DNA from: Candidatus Woesearchaeota archaeon
GTDB taxonomy: Archaea; Nanobdellota; Nanobdellia; Woesearchaeales; ARS49
DNA: 49,364 nucleotides
Assembly: GCA_016203305.1 (NCBI GenBank)
Contig: JACQMY010000007.1
Span: forward strand, 1-49,364
Direction of reading: 5' to 3'
Shown here: one piece after another, positions 1 to 7,910 of the stretch
Layout of the letters: the number at the start of each line of letters is the position of its first letter
How positions within the stretch are numbered: the stretch's first letter is position 1
The notes under the pieces: model-generated
The model's input: only the letters and a program-made list of their open reading frames with translations
The model's database searches: none
What the model was told of the DNA's origin: nothing
Made by a program: the position numbers and the translations under genes

Positions 1-94
1 GGGACAGAAAAGGCAAGATAGAATAGACACTGCCAACCTGCTCACGTCCCTGTGGCACAATCTCTACTGGCTAGGATAGATCAATTCTGTCCCA
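1..94. repeat. Inverted repeat bounding the first 94 bases
   Basis: GGGACAGAA at 1-9 is mirrored by TTCTGTCCC at 86-94. An inner TGCCA/TGGCA pair could close a second helix. No tRNA T-arm, SRP or RNase P signature is visible and there is no reading frame. It could be a terminator, a small RNA or the end of an element lying left of the window. The window edge cuts the context. Confidence 0.4.
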
Positions 95-144
95 CACCCA
101 TTTAATAGAGTAAATTTAAATACAACTTCTCAAGGCGGGGGCAT

Positions 145-429
145 ATGGGAGAATTTTTTTACGGAGCAATACTAGTTCTGTTCATCATAGCGTGCAGCAT
201 TGCAGGAAGCACAGCAATACTAAAATACGTTGACGCCAATAAAGAATGCAAGCAAAACAGCGACTGCGCCAGCACTCGCTACTGCGGAAGCGACTTTGTC
301 TGCCACGAATATCCAAACATAACACAAACCATAGTCACAAACGATTATACAAAAGCAGCAGCAGTCATAGGACTCAGCATAATTCTTGCCGCGCTGATAA
401 TCAGAAAAAGACAAAACACCTACAGATAA
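145..429 (+). CDS. Small Cys-containing two-helix membrane protein
   Basis: This 94-residue protein has a hydrophobic helix at about residues 5-25, a short outside-type loop with four cysteines (C35, C41, C47 and C53, within about 20 residues), and a second helix at about 72-86 followed by R-K-R-Q. The paired cysteines suggest disulfides and an exported loop between two membrane anchors. TTTAAATA at 113-120 lies about 24 nt before the ATG, which fits a leaderless transcript. Its 3' end overlaps the convergent EndoQ gene by 10 bp. I do not recognise the family, and function is unknown. Confidence 0.75.
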   Translation: MGEFFYGAILVLFIIACSIAGSTAILKYVDANKECKQNSDCASTRYCGSDFVCHEYPNITQTIVTNDYTKAAAVIGLSIILAALIIRKRQNTYR

Positions 430-1673
430 TTGCCAATACCTCGCTGTACTGGCTTCTTAACGACAGGTTTGCGCTCTTTATGCACTATGCCCTCAAACAA
501 TGGAACCCCATACTCGCCATCATATCCTGGTTTCCACTGAACAGAGCCCGTTTTACTAATAACTTTTGCCAGCCTTTCATCAACATGCTTGCAAAGCTGT
601 TCAAAAGGCGCAGAAAGAACAGCAATCTCATTGCCAAAAGCTTGCACCAACTTCATATACTGCTCCCAAACCTTCTTGCTCGCAACAGGAACACCCAACA
701 CATGCCCGATACTCTCAGACAAAGGAATCAGATTCCTAAAAGGCCTTGCGTTTGCAGGCTTTATGCCCGCTTCCCTGTCAGCGAGAGCCTCAACCCTTGA
801 CGCAACCCCCACAGTAACAGGGGAACGACACTTAGGACAGGTCTTTTTCAAAGCCAAACTCTCGCTTGGAGAAAGACAAGTTCCACAAGCACGATGACCA
901 TCAAAATGATACTTCCCCTCCTCAGGATAAAACTCCAAAGTTTCTATGACTTTGTTCTCACGAACGGCTTTTATCAACTCGTGATAGCCAAGCTCGTTCA
1001 TATCAAAAACAGTAGCCTCGCGACCAATACGCCAAGGCCAGTGCGAATGCGCATCTGAGCTTGAGATAAGCGTGATGTGGTCCAGCTTGGACAGTCGCCA
1101 ATTCATACCCGGATCAGCAGACAAACCAGTTTCGATTGCGTGAATGTGCTTTGTTTGGTCCAGGAAAGCAGCCTGCAAACTATCAAAACCAGACATGCTA
1201 CCAAAAACGCTAAACCAAGGAGTCCACGCATGAGCAGGAATGATCTCGATGGCATCGCTGATTTCCTTCAAATTCTCAACAAGTTCTGCGCAAGAAACCT
1301 TGAAAATAGGCCGGCCATCGTAATCTAGACGACCCTTGCTGCCAAGATATTCCACGATCTGGTCGGCAACATCAAAACTCGGAGCAAGAATCACGTTATG
1401 CACCCGCCTGCCCTTACCATCCTGAGAATAAATCAAGCTAATCTCGGTCTGCAAAACAAACGGATAGCCAGACTTTGACAGCAAGACACCCTTTCCGTTA
1501 TCTGTCAATTGCTCCTTCAGCTCAGGAAGCCACTTGGGATGCTGAAAATCACCAGTGCCAAGCAAAGTAACGCCCTTTAACCTTGCAAACTTCTCCAAAT
1601 TAGGAATAGTCAGCTGGTTGCTACACGCCCTTGAAAAACGACTATGCAAGTGCAAATCTGCAATGACGTTCAT
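420..1673 (-). CDS. endoQ: Endonuclease Q (EndoQ), PHP-domain DNA repair nuclease
   Basis: The 417-residue protein matches archaeal EndoQ in length and order. An N-terminal PHP domain opens with D-L-H-L-H near residue 7, and further metal-ligand candidates are G-T-G-D-F near 40 and S-S-D-A-H near 206. A zinc finger C-x2-C-x12-C-x2-C lies at about 263-282, followed by a helical C-terminal domain. The family cleaves DNA 5' of deaminated bases (hypoxanthine, uracil) or abasic sites. The tail Q-R-G-I-G-N-Y-L resembles a PCNA-interacting peptide. The ATG at 1673 was chosen over the TTG one codon upstream because TTTTATAC lies about 21 nt upstream of it. The family call is from memory of sequence features, without a search. 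Confidence 0.85.
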   Translation of the reverse strand: MNVIADLHLHSRFSRACSNQLTIPNLEKFARLKGVTLLGTGDFQHPKWLPELKEQLTDNGKGVLLSKSGYPFVLQTEISLIYSQDGKGRRVHNVILAPSFDVADQIVEYLGSKGRLDYDGRPIFKVSCAELVENLKEISDAIEIIPAHAWTPWFSVFGSMSGFDSLQAAFLDQTKHIHAIETGLSADPGMNWRLSKLDHITLISSSDAHSHWPWRIGREATVFDMNELGYHELIKAVRENKVIETLEFYPEEGKYHFDGHRACGTCLSPSESLALKKTCPKCRSPVTVGVASRVEALADREAGIKPANARPFRNLIPLSESIGHVLGVPVASKKVWEQYMKLVQAFGNEIAVLSAPFEQLCKHVDERLAKVISKTGSVQWKPGYDGEYGVPLFEGIVHKERKPVVKKPVQRGIGNYL

Positions 1674-1706
1674 CAATTAATGGAAAAAGAACAAGTATAA
1701 AAAAGT

Positions 1707-1740
1707 GAAGGATGAAGGCGGAAGGATGTAGGCAGAAGAA
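1707..1740. repeat. Heptanucleotide repeat array, site 1
   Basis: Five contiguous 7-nt units lie between two minus-strand genes: GAAGGAT, GAAGGCG, GAAGGAT, GTAGGCA and a partial GAAGAA. The frame of seven is exact, with no stray bases. The array ends immediately before the stop codon of the DUF4383 gene, so it sits in that gene's 3' flank. It belongs to the same repeat family as the arrays near 15.7, 17.9, 22.9 and 46.2 kb. Confidence 0.8.
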
Positions 1741-2100
1741 CTAGATTGGCTCAGGATGCAGTTTAAAACCAACATAAGCCATAACTCCACCAAGCACCAA
1801 GTGAAGCAAGTTATCAGCCAGATTAATATTCAACAACTCAGCCATCAAACTCGGCAATACAAAGCCAATAACGCCAACAACAACATAAACCAAGCCAAGC
1901 CATTTGTTATAGTCGCGTGCATGCACGCCTGAAATAAAGCCAGCCCAGATCCCCAACAAGCCAGTCACTAGATGGATCACGTTGTGCAAAGCATTAACGC
2001 CAAAAACCAACAAATAATCAGCCATCAAAAAACCAACAACACCAGTCAACGTGAGCAATAAGCCAACAAGCCGCGCAAGATTCTCCTGAACATCTGCCAT
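1741..2100 (-). CDS. DUF4383-type four-helix membrane protein
   Basis: This 119-residue integral membrane protein has four hydrophobic segments (about 10-30, 42-60, 68-86 and 96-112). The signature H-N-V-I-H-L-V-T-G follows helix 1 and a second L-L-H-L-V-L-G-G occurs near the end, as in DUF4383 proteins. No biochemical role is known for the family. Unlike most genes here it has a strong Shine-Dalgarno motif (GAGGTGA) four bases upstream of ATG, so it is probably translated from a leadered mRNA. It is divergent from the membrane-protein gene at 2186. Confidence 0.8.
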   Translation of the reverse strand: MADVQENLARLVGLLLTLTGVVGFLMADYLLVFGVNALHNVIHLVTGLLGIWAGFISGVHARDYNKWLGLVYVVVGVIGFVLPSLMAELLNINLADNLLHLVLGGVMAYVGFKLHPEPI

Positions 2101-2104
2101 TAAG

Positions 2105-2111
2105 TCACCTC
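2105..2111 (-). promoter_or_regulatory. Strong Shine-Dalgarno site
   Basis: On the minus strand GAGGTGA ends four bases before the ATG at 2100. It is the clearest ribosome binding site in the window. It fixes the start of the DUF4383 gene and contrasts with the leaderless genes around it. Confidence 0.8.
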
Positions 2112-2185
2112 GTGATTCATTATGGACATCAGTAATAAAAACTTTTCCCCAACTTTTTTAAACCAAATGTGTTATCTTTCACAAT

Positions 2186-2623
2186 ATGACTGTTGTCAAA
2201 GAGGTCGAATACCAAGCAGTACTAGCAATAGCGCGCATACTATACGTCGCAGGACTAACAGCGCTAATTCCACTAATACCAATGGTGCTCAGCCCACAAC
2301 AACTCATGGCAGCAAAATACGGACTCCTCGCAGCACTCTTTCTCATCATTGCAAGCTTCATTACAGTCTTCTTGTTTACCCGCTCAAAAAAAGCCAGCGT
2401 GCGTGCCATAGGATTCATGACAATAATTCCAGGATTCCTCGCAGTAGCATTTGCACTAATCGGAGAAAAAAACCTAGTGGGATACCTTGTAAAACTCGGA
2501 CCAGTAACTCCATTTGTACAAGCCTGGCTTGACAACTACCTACCAAAAAGCTGGTTCCTAGCAGGCATATACATCATTCTAGGAGTTTCTCTTGTGTACC
2601 TTTCTGAGAAATTACGACGGTAA
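2186..2623 (+). CDS. Multi-pass membrane protein, unknown function
   Basis: The 145-residue protein has about five hydrophobic segments (about 12-35, 45-65, 75-92, 98-110 and 120-140) and a basic tail. No catalytic motif was seen. TTTTTTAAA ends about 23 nt before the ATG, giving a leaderless start. The 3' end overlaps the convergent GTPase gene by 50 bp, so the last 16 codons are antisense to the GTPase C-terminus. I do not recognise the family. Confidence 0.75.
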   Translation: MTVVKEVEYQAVLAIARILYVAGLTALIPLIPMVLSPQQLMAAKYGLLAALFLIIASFITVFLFTRSKKASVRAIGFMTIIPGFLAVAFALIGEKNLVGYLVKLGPVTPFVQAWLDNYLPKSWFLAGIYIILGVSLVYLSEKLRR

Positions 2624-3563
2624 TAGCTTTCTTTAGTTCATCAATTCCGCTGCCTGTCTTGGCACTTATGCTGATAGCTTTTTCATAAGACGCGCCAGTA
2701 TCAGCCTTGTTTGAAACAACAATAAACGGCACACCAAAACTCCTCTTAATCTCTTCCAACAACTTCTTCTGCTCCCTTAACTCGTAGCCACAAGACTCAG
2801 TAGGGTCGATAACGAAAATAACCGCGCTAGCAAGATGTTTCAATGCCAAAGCAGCCTGGCGCTCAATCGGATTACGCTCGTGCAAAGGACGATCCAACAA
2901 ACCAGGAGTGTCAACAAACTGAGTATCATGCTCATCATAACCAAGATTCAAACGCTTAGTCGTAAAAGGATAAGTTGCAATTTCAGGCTTACTCCCAGTC
3001 AAAGCAGCAAGCAAAGTGCTTTTGCCAACGTTAGGCATGCCAGCAATAACAATCGTTGGAACACTTGTTTTAAGCGCAGGAAAGCTCTTCATTATCTTTC
3101 TAGACTGCTCCAGAAAGTCCAGGTTCTTCTTAACCTGCTTAAGAACAGACGAAACTCGTCCAGAGAAAGAAACCCTCACCTTATTGAAAACCTCCAAACG
3201 AGTAGTCTTGCCAAGATCGCTAACAGTCCGTTCCATCAAGTCACGCACCTGCTTACGAGCCCAATTCACAGCACCAAGACTCTTCTTCAACAACTCATAA
3301 TCAATCGTGCACCTGATCAATTCCTGATAAAAAGGAGGAAGTTGGTCTATGCTTGGGAAGCTTCTCACAATCGCCTCCATACTAGAACTCAAAGACTTCC
3401 CAACAGCCAAAACCCGTGCAGTCTCAATCTTTCTGCTCTTATCCGCCCTGCTCCTAACCTTAACATTCATCCTAACATCCTCAGCAGAACGCATGCCGTT
3501 CTTGAAAGCCTCATCTAAGTACTTCTGAACGTCATCAACCTTTCCCAAACCCTGAAAGTTCAT
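2574..3563 (-). CDS. NOG1-like GTP-binding protein (Obg-HflX superfamily)
   Basis: This 329-residue protein has an N-terminal helical domain of about 160 residues and then a G domain: G1 G-M-P-N-V-G-K-S-T near 172, switch region Y-P-F-T-T-K near 193, G3 D-T-P-G-L near 212, and G4 N-K-A-D near 280. G5 S-A-K-T-G is near 296. This is the NOG1 arrangement. NOG1 proteins act in large-subunit ribosome assembly in eukaryotes, and the archaeal members are assumed to do the same. The start at 3563 follows TTTATAAA by about 22 nt. The longer frame upstream to 3686 lacks this support. Confidence 0.85.
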   Translation of the reverse strand: MNFQGLGKVDDVQKYLDEAFKNGMRSAEDVRMNVKVRSRADKSRKIETARVLAVGKSLSSSMEAIVRSFPSIDQLPPFYQELIRCTIDYELLKKSLGAVNWARKQVRDLMERTVSDLGKTTRLEVFNKVRVSFSGRVSSVLKQVKKNLDFLEQSRKIMKSFPALKTSVPTIVIAGMPNVGKSTLLAALTGSKPEIATYPFTTKRLNLGYDEHDTQFVDTPGLLDRPLHERNPIERQAALALKHLASAVIFVIDPTESCGYELREQKKLLEEIKRSFGVPFIVVSNKADTGASYEKAISISAKTGSGIDELKKAITVVISQKGTQEKLLE

Positions 3564-3690
3564 ACAGCTATTTTTCGACGGGCTGTTTATAAAGGTATTG
3601 GGCAGCATGACATAGGTTGTGGGATGAAGGGTGGTAAGAATTATGCGTTGGGCTTTGCAATATTTCCAGGAACATAGCCAGAACAAAGCA

Positions 3691-4230
3691 TCATTTTGGT
3701 TTTATGAGAATCAGATATTGTTTCTTGAATGTATTGAAATTTTTCTGCAATTGTTTTTTATTTCCATGATATTTTTCCAGGAAGATTGCAAATCGCTGCT
3801 CGATTTCTTCCCACATTGGTCTGTATCTGAGCACGATATTTTCGATATCGATCTTATCTTTTTGTGCATACCTTCCTAATTTTGTTATCAGTATGTCAAT
3901 TGGTGAGAGGACTAGAAGTTTCAAGTTCTTGAAAAGAGCATTGAACTCAGAGGCTAATGATTTGTATGCATAGTCGGGCGGAAGGTCAAACATAACGACT
4001 GTCCCTTTATCTTGAATCTGCGTCTCAAACCCAAGTTTGTAAATGATTGCGGTGATTTCTGCCTTCAGCACAACATCATCGTGTTCAATCATGAGGTCAA
4101 CGTCATACGTTCCCTGCTTTATATCAAGCAAATTCAATGCAGTTCCGCCAATCGCGATCAGGGTAACTTGATCGCTTAACTGGCTGTCAACCTCTCGAAG
4201 GATCTCAATTAACTTACCCTTGTCGATCAT
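3691..4230 (-). CDS. Nucleotidyltransferase-fold protein (DUF6036/AbiEii-like)
   Basis: The 179-residue protein carries I-G-G-T-A-L near residue 28 and T-Y-D-V-D-L-M-I near 41. This is the G-G plus D-x-D signature of minimal nucleotidyltransferases, including DUF6036 and AbiEii/MenT-type toxins. The C-terminal half is helical and basic. Its start overlaps the end of the upstream gene by 17 bp, so the two form an operon resembling an AbiE-type toxin-antitoxin pair, with this protein as the putative toxin. The catalytic signature is visible, but the toxin role is inferred only from gene arrangement. Confidence 0.65.
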   Translation of the reverse strand: MIDKGKLIEILREVDSQLSDQVTLIAIGGTALNLLDIKQGTYDVDLMIEHDDVVLKAEITAIIYKLGFETQIQDKGTVVMFDLPPDYAYKSLASEFNALFKNLKLLVLSPIDILITKLGRYAQKDKIDIENIVLRYRPMWEEIEQRFAIFLEKYHGNKKQLQKNFNTFKKQYLILIKPK

Positions 4231-4732
4231 TAGGTGCGCACCTGTACGTTATCAAATTTTTGTCAAAACTTTCTTTGGGATAAATCGCAACAACTCCCCA
4301 TCTCGCTGCGCACTCTGTCCGTCGTTGCTTAGAATCCTCAATCCAATAGGGTTCGCGATCATTGTCCAAAAATACATCGCCCTCTTGCTTTTCATTCTCC
4401 AAAGTTTTAATCGCCCAGCTTATTTTTTGATCATAACTTATTCTCTTCCTTTCAAATGCCGCACGTGCTTCATCCAAAATCCAACCGACATGATTTGTCA
4501 TTTTCTCTTGGCGTGCACGTCGCACAAGATCGTCATAATCAATTCTGTTTTTTGCAATAACTACAGGCAATCCTTCGACATACCGTGGTTCTGTTACATT
4601 TCTCAATATTCCAACAATTAACTCTTCAACAAGAATCTCTTCTGCGATGATTCGTTCAGTGCCAAAAAGCGGAAAACCACGAATCCGTGCATTGTATGCG
4701 ATCACGCGTTCATCGAGGGGCGATTTAATCAT
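4214..4732 (-). CDS. Partner protein of the nucleotidyltransferase, possible antitoxin
   Basis: The 172-residue soluble, mixed alpha/beta protein (M-I-K-S-P-L-D-E-R start) has no recognised motif. TTTAAATA lies about 23 nt upstream of the ATG at 4732, supporting a leaderless start there rather than at upstream in-frame ATGs. It precedes and overlaps the nucleotidyltransferase gene, the usual place of an antitoxin in AbiE-like operons. It lacks an obvious helix-turn-helix, so it is not a classical AbiEi. Function unknown. Confidence 0.65.
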   Translation of the reverse strand: MIKSPLDERVIAYNARIRGFPLFGTERIIAEEILVEELIVGILRNVTEPRYVEGLPVVIAKNRIDYDDLVRRARQEKMTNHVGWILDEARAAFERKRISYDQKISWAIKTLENEKQEGDVFLDNDREPYWIEDSKQRRTECAARWGVVAIYPKESFDKNLITYRCAPNDRQG

Positions 4733-4902
4733 TAGGCAGTAACAAGAGTTCAACATATTTAAAGCCTTCTTTTTTCTTCTTCGGTTATCCCTTGTCGCAT
4801 CCACACGCTTTTGATAAAACGCCTGCCAGGGCCCGCTTGTGAGCACCACGAGCCAAGGCAAGCAAAAACATTGAGCGAAAAGTCCTTTACAAACCCATCG
4901 AT

Positions 4903-4978
4903 GCAAAAACCAGAAAGAATACGGTTTTGTCCGGAGAAAGCAGCAGTTTTGCAGGCAAAAACCAGAAACTATACGGTT
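4903..4978. repeat. Short direct repeat, two copies 52 bp apart
   Basis: A 24-nt sequence beginning GCAAAAACCAGAAA and ending ATACGGTT occurs at 4903-4926 and 4955-4978 with two mismatches. The second copy covers the last codons and stop of the downstream minus-strand gene. The first lies in the 236-bp gap. It may be a slippage duplication of the gene's 3' end. Nothing else is seen in the gap 4733-4968. Confidence 0.6.
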
Positions 4979-5571
4979 CTAATCCTAGCATGATTGCTTT
5001 CAGCAACTTTGGTATCGCCAACATTCACGATGAAAAACGCCTCATAATCCTTTGCAGCCAGTTGGCCAATATATTCATCAAACTCATACCCCTTTGCAAA
5101 ACTCACGTACTGGTTACGGAACAACAATTGCACCTGCTCGCACGCACCAGCACCCTCAAAATCAGTAAACTCAGCGCACAAAACCACCTTCAAGTACGGT
5201 GTTGGATCCTCCTCATAAGGACCAAAGCTACCAGCAAAAGTCTTCACATCATCACGCTGAATGCGAATAAAACTACCCCCCTCATAACTCGTCGAAGGAG
5301 GAATGAACACGTTATTCACGTAGAAAGTAACGTCCTCAGGAAACACTCGTTCTACTGGAATCCCGGCAGGCTTTTCCTTGATTTCCTGCGCCCGCGGAGT
5401 AGGCTGTTCAGGAGTAACGTCAACCCTTGGAGATGGAAGCTCCCTTGGAACGTCCAACGGAGCAGGAGTAGGCACAGGCACAGTACGCAAATCAGGCTGC
5501 CTGCTAACGACAACCAACAGTCCAACTATTGCGACCGCCAAAACCAACGGAATTATTATCCTTTTCGCCAT
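4969..5571 (-). CDS. Membrane-anchored protein with Pro-rich linker
   Basis: This 200-residue protein has basic residues, one hydrophobic helix (about 5-25), a proline-rich linker of alternating T/V/P (about 30-75), and then a roughly 120-residue globular domain with two cysteines (C-A-E-F and A-C-E-Q) that could form a disulfide. The design is that of an exported domain tethered to the membrane. The ATG at 5571 was preferred over the one three codons upstream because TTTTAAAA lies about 23 nt before it. The family is not recognised. The 274-bp gap upstream (5572-5845) contains only its promoter and that of the next gene as far as I can see. Confidence 0.75.
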   Translation of the reverse strand: MAKRIIIPLVLAVAIVGLLVVVSRQPDLRTVPVPTPAPLDVPRELPSPRVDVTPEQPTPRAQEIKEKPAGIPVERVFPEDVTFYVNNVFIPPSTSYEGGSFIRIQRDDVKTFAGSFGPYEEDPTPYLKVVLCAEFTDFEGAGACEQVQLLFRNQYVSFAKGYEFDEYIGQLAAKDYEAFFIVNVGDTKVAESNHARIRTV

Positions 5572-5845
5572 TTGGCACACAATGTAAAATGCCTTTTTAA
5601 AATGTTGCGTTTATGCTGTTCTTTTCGTGTATTCCTGGGCACGGGAGTGGCCATTTGGCAATGCCGTTGCTAATTCAAAGAGGATCTTGCTCGTGATCTG
5701 TAATGATCATTGTGAGTAGAAACCATCTTCTATTTCTAATAGAAAGATTTGGGTGTAATGGTAGATGCGTTCATTAAAGGTTCTGTATGGATGGTCTCGT
5801 TAATTTCAAGAAAGATTTTTAAAGGTCAGTCTGCTTAGAATTCAC

Positions 5846-6058
5846 ATGTCAAAAGCCGAAGAGATTTACAAACAGATCGAGCCAGAACTTATACGCGACA
5901 AGGGTAAGTTCGTTGCTATAGATGAAGCTAGTGGCGAGTACTTCGTTGGAGACAATGAACTAGACGCGTATCGCAAAGCTCAGAAAAAATATCCAAATAA
6001 AAAATTTGTTTTCAAAAGGGTGGGATTCAAAACAACATACTTTGTTGGTGCATTTTGA
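5846..6058 (+). CDS. DUF5678-like small protein
   Basis: The 70-residue protein has the pattern G-K-F-V-A-I-D, G-E-Y-F-V-G, D-A-Y, and F-K-R-V-G at the end, typical of DUF5678. A close paralogue lies at 29575. TTTTTAAA ends about 22 nt before the ATG, giving a leaderless start. Only one base separates it from the downstream aspartic-protease-fold gene, so the two are cotranscribed. The family has no established biochemical role. Confidence 0.75.
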   Translation: MSKAEEIYKQIEPELIRDKGKFVAIDEASGEYFVGDNELDAYRKAQKKYPNKKFVFKRVGFKTTYFVGAF

Positions 6059-6059
6059 T

Positions 6060-6410
6060 ATGAAACTCACGGGACGCTTTTTGTTCGGTCTTCCAATGAT
6101 TTCATTGCATGTTTCCGGTCAAGAAGTGGAGTGCTTGGTGGATACAGGTTTTAACGGTCAGCTTCTGATTCCAAAGAACCTGATTGCTCAATTAGGATTG
6201 CAAGATGTTGGCACGGCTGATTATGTGACTGCTGATGGCGATACTGCAAAAACAAAAGTTTACATCAGCAATATAAATTGGTTTTCAGAGGAGAAAGAAG
6301 TCTTCATTGTTGCTACGGACACCGACCTCTCTTTGTTAGGCATGGGCTTGTTGCACGAATGCAGGATGATCATTGAGCGTAGAAAGAACATTCTTGATCT
6401 CGAGCGATGA
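6060..6410 (+). CDS. Retropepsin-like clan AA aspartic protease
   Basis: The 116-residue single-domain protein has the motif V-D-T-G-F-N-G near residue 31, matching the catalytic D-T/S-G of retropepsin-like proteases. A hydrophobic-hydrophobic-Gly turn (L-L-G-M-G) near 96 is typical of the flap-distal strand. Such single-copy domains work as homodimers. It starts one base after the DUF5678 stop codon. The likely operon suggests that DUF5678 is a partner, substrate or regulator (inference). No signal peptide, so presumably cytoplasmic. Confidence 0.75.
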   Translation: MKLTGRFLFGLPMISLHVSGQEVECLVDTGFNGQLLIPKNLIAQLGLQDVGTADYVTADGDTAKTKVYISNINWFSEEKEVFIVATDTDLSLLGMGLLHECRMIIERRKNILDLER

Positions 6411-6435
6411 CGCGCTTAATTAGGCAATGCTCAAA

Positions 6436-7251
6436 TCAGTAAGCGGTTCGGCGGAGATTTTTGTCATTCCATGCAACCACCATGTGAATCCTAGCAAAAT
6501 GCAATGCTGGAAATGATATTAGTATTGCAATCGCCAACGACAACAAAGGCAATGTCGTGAGCCAGTTCAACGGCAACGTCAACGCTACGAACGTGACTAA
6601 CAGGTTGACTGTGAATACTAACACGCGCCTTTTTTGAATTCCCAAGAGAAACGTGTTCTTAAAGGTGTTGCTTTCTGCAGCCAATGCAAAACTAACCTGA
6701 GCGAAGTAGAGAATGACTGCCAGTAGCACAATGAACAATACAGACGCAGTGGTTGAAGACGTTACTGGGAGGATAGTCGCAGAACCACCAGTCAACCAGC
6801 CATACAACAATAACGCAAGCATGAACATGAAAAACCAGAAAACACTCAAGCCAGCAAACTTCAACCAGTACTTTCTCAAGTCTGTCTTTTTCACACACCC
6901 ATTCGCCAACCACCACAACAAACCCTTAAACACAATACCTAATAATAGACAGGATAACAAGAAGTACAGAATATTCTCTAACAACACATAATACGAAGCC
7001 ATAAACTCAGGATTATCAGCTAAAAGACTATCCAGCTGGTAAACCTCTGATTCAGGAAGATCTGTCAACGCTTCTTGCATGACTTTTCCTGCTTTCAATG
7101 CCGCGTCTGTAGTTGGCAAGAAAAAAGTGTAATGAACGTAAACCAATGAGAAGACAAATAATAGTTCGATTAATACTGCAAGAACTAACAACTTCTTGTT
7201 CTTAGCGAACAACGTCCATGCTTTTGGGAGGGTTTGAGAAAGGTTAGCCAA
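6436..7251 (-). CDS. Six-helix integral membrane protein
   Basis: The 271-residue protein has about six long hydrophobic segments, with a hydrophilic loop after helix 1 (about 48-85). It starts with TTG, overlapping the end of vapC by 8 bp, since no later start preserves helix 1. It resembles the protein at 30245 in helix layout, so the two are probably distant members of one family. It appears cotranscribed with vapBC upstream. Function unknown, and no transport motif was seen. Confidence 0.7.
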   Translation of the reverse strand: MANLSQTLPKAWTLFAKNKKLLVLAVLIELLFVFSLVYVHYTFFLPTTDAALKAGKVMQEALTDLPESEVYQLDSLLADNPEFMASYYVLLENILYFLLSCLLLGIVFKGLLWWLANGCVKKTDLRKYWLKFAGLSVFWFFMFMLALLLYGWLTGGSATILPVTSSTTASVLFIVLLAVILYFAQVSFALAAESNTFKNTFLLGIQKRRVLVFTVNLLVTFVALTLPLNWLTTLPLLSLAIAILISFPALHFARIHMVVAWNDKNLRRTAY

Positions 7252-7615
7252 TGAAGACCACTTCCTTTTCGTTTTTCAAGTCGTCATCGCCAGTCACAAG
7301 TTTTGCTCCGTGCATTTTTGAAGTGGCAAGGATGATCGCATCAGCCATGCCCAAACGCTTCTCGTATTTATTCCTTGCACCCTGCAAGGCAATTTTGTCG
7401 CCAATGGTGATAACGAACGACGTCTTGAGCATGAATGCCATCAGCGAGTCAGCTTCTGCCGGCTTGTTTTTCAACAAAAAATGGTAAACTTCCGCAACAT
7501 TCATCGCGCTCGCAATCACCTCTTCATTGCCCTCGATAAATTCCTTTGCACGATCGCCAAACTTTGTTCCTTTGAAATACTCAATCCACGCCCAGCTGTC
7601 AATCAAAACGGTCAA
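7244..7615 (-). CDS. vapC: VapC-type PIN-domain RNase toxin
   Basis: The 123-residue PIN domain has acidic residues at the expected places: D6 (L-I-D-S), E42 (V-A-E-V), D92 (M-A-D-A-I-I) and D110 (T-G-D-D-D-L). VapC toxins are Mg-dependent site-specific RNases held inactive by VapB. The gene overlaps vapB by 17 bp and is followed by the membrane protein with an 8-bp overlap. Length and motif spacing are normal, so it looks intact. Confidence 0.88.
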   Translation of the reverse strand: MTVLIDSWAWIEYFKGTKFGDRAKEFIEGNEEVIASAMNVAEVYHFLLKNKPAEADSLMAFMLKTSFVITIGDKIALQGARNKYEKRLGMADAIILATSKMHGAKLVTGDDDLKNEKEVVFIG

Positions 7616-7796
7616 GCTCCTCCCTCACAAACTTTGCCTTCACGCCCTTCAGAACGCCAAACATTGACTTCTTTGGCCTTTTCATATGCAGGACGAGCTT
7701 TCGGATAACTTCATCAAAAGACTCTGCTTCCACTTCCTCCTTCACATGGCGCAACAAGTCCAATGTTTCAGGCTTAACAGCTATCGTTGAGTGCAT
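7599..7796 (-). CDS. vapB: VapB-type antitoxin
   Basis: The 65-residue protein has a short ribbon-helix-helix-like N-terminus (S-T-I-A-V-K-P-E-T) and a C-terminal tail F-G-V-L-K-G of the kind that inserts into VapC. It precedes and overlaps vapC by 17 bp. TTTAAATA lies about 23 nt upstream of the ATG, and a perfect palindrome sits directly at the start, consistent with autorepression. Confidence 0.82.
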   Translation of the reverse strand: MHSTIAVKPETLDLLRHVKEEVEAESFDEVIRKLVLHMKRPKKSMFGVLKGVKAKFVREELDRFD

Positions 7797-7806
7797 ATAC
7801 CGGTAT
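7797..7806. promoter_or_regulatory. Palindromic operator at the vapB start
   Basis: ATACCGGTAT is a perfect 10-bp palindrome abutting the vapB start codon. Just upstream on the minus strand TAACTTATAACTTATA is a tandem 8-bp repeat between the TATA box and the palindrome. Together they make a plausible binding site for the VapBC complex. Autoregulation is known for the family; the site itself is inferred. Confidence 0.5.
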
Positions 7807-7910
7807 AAGTTATAAGTTATATTTAAAGATTGTCATTACATTCCACGAGAATGGCGAAGACAGCAGTTCATAAACAAAGTCAACGATTTTGGGAAGAGTT
7901 TGGGAGATGG

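Noticed and set aside
1-94. tRNA at the window start (7-bp GGGACAG/CTGTCCC plus A)
   Set aside because: No T-arm or anticodon arm of normal shape can be placed between the repeats.
2179-2535. Long minus-strand frame opposite the membrane-protein gene at 2186
   Set aside because: It is the shadow of a clear membrane protein with its own promoter, and its composition is not protein-like.
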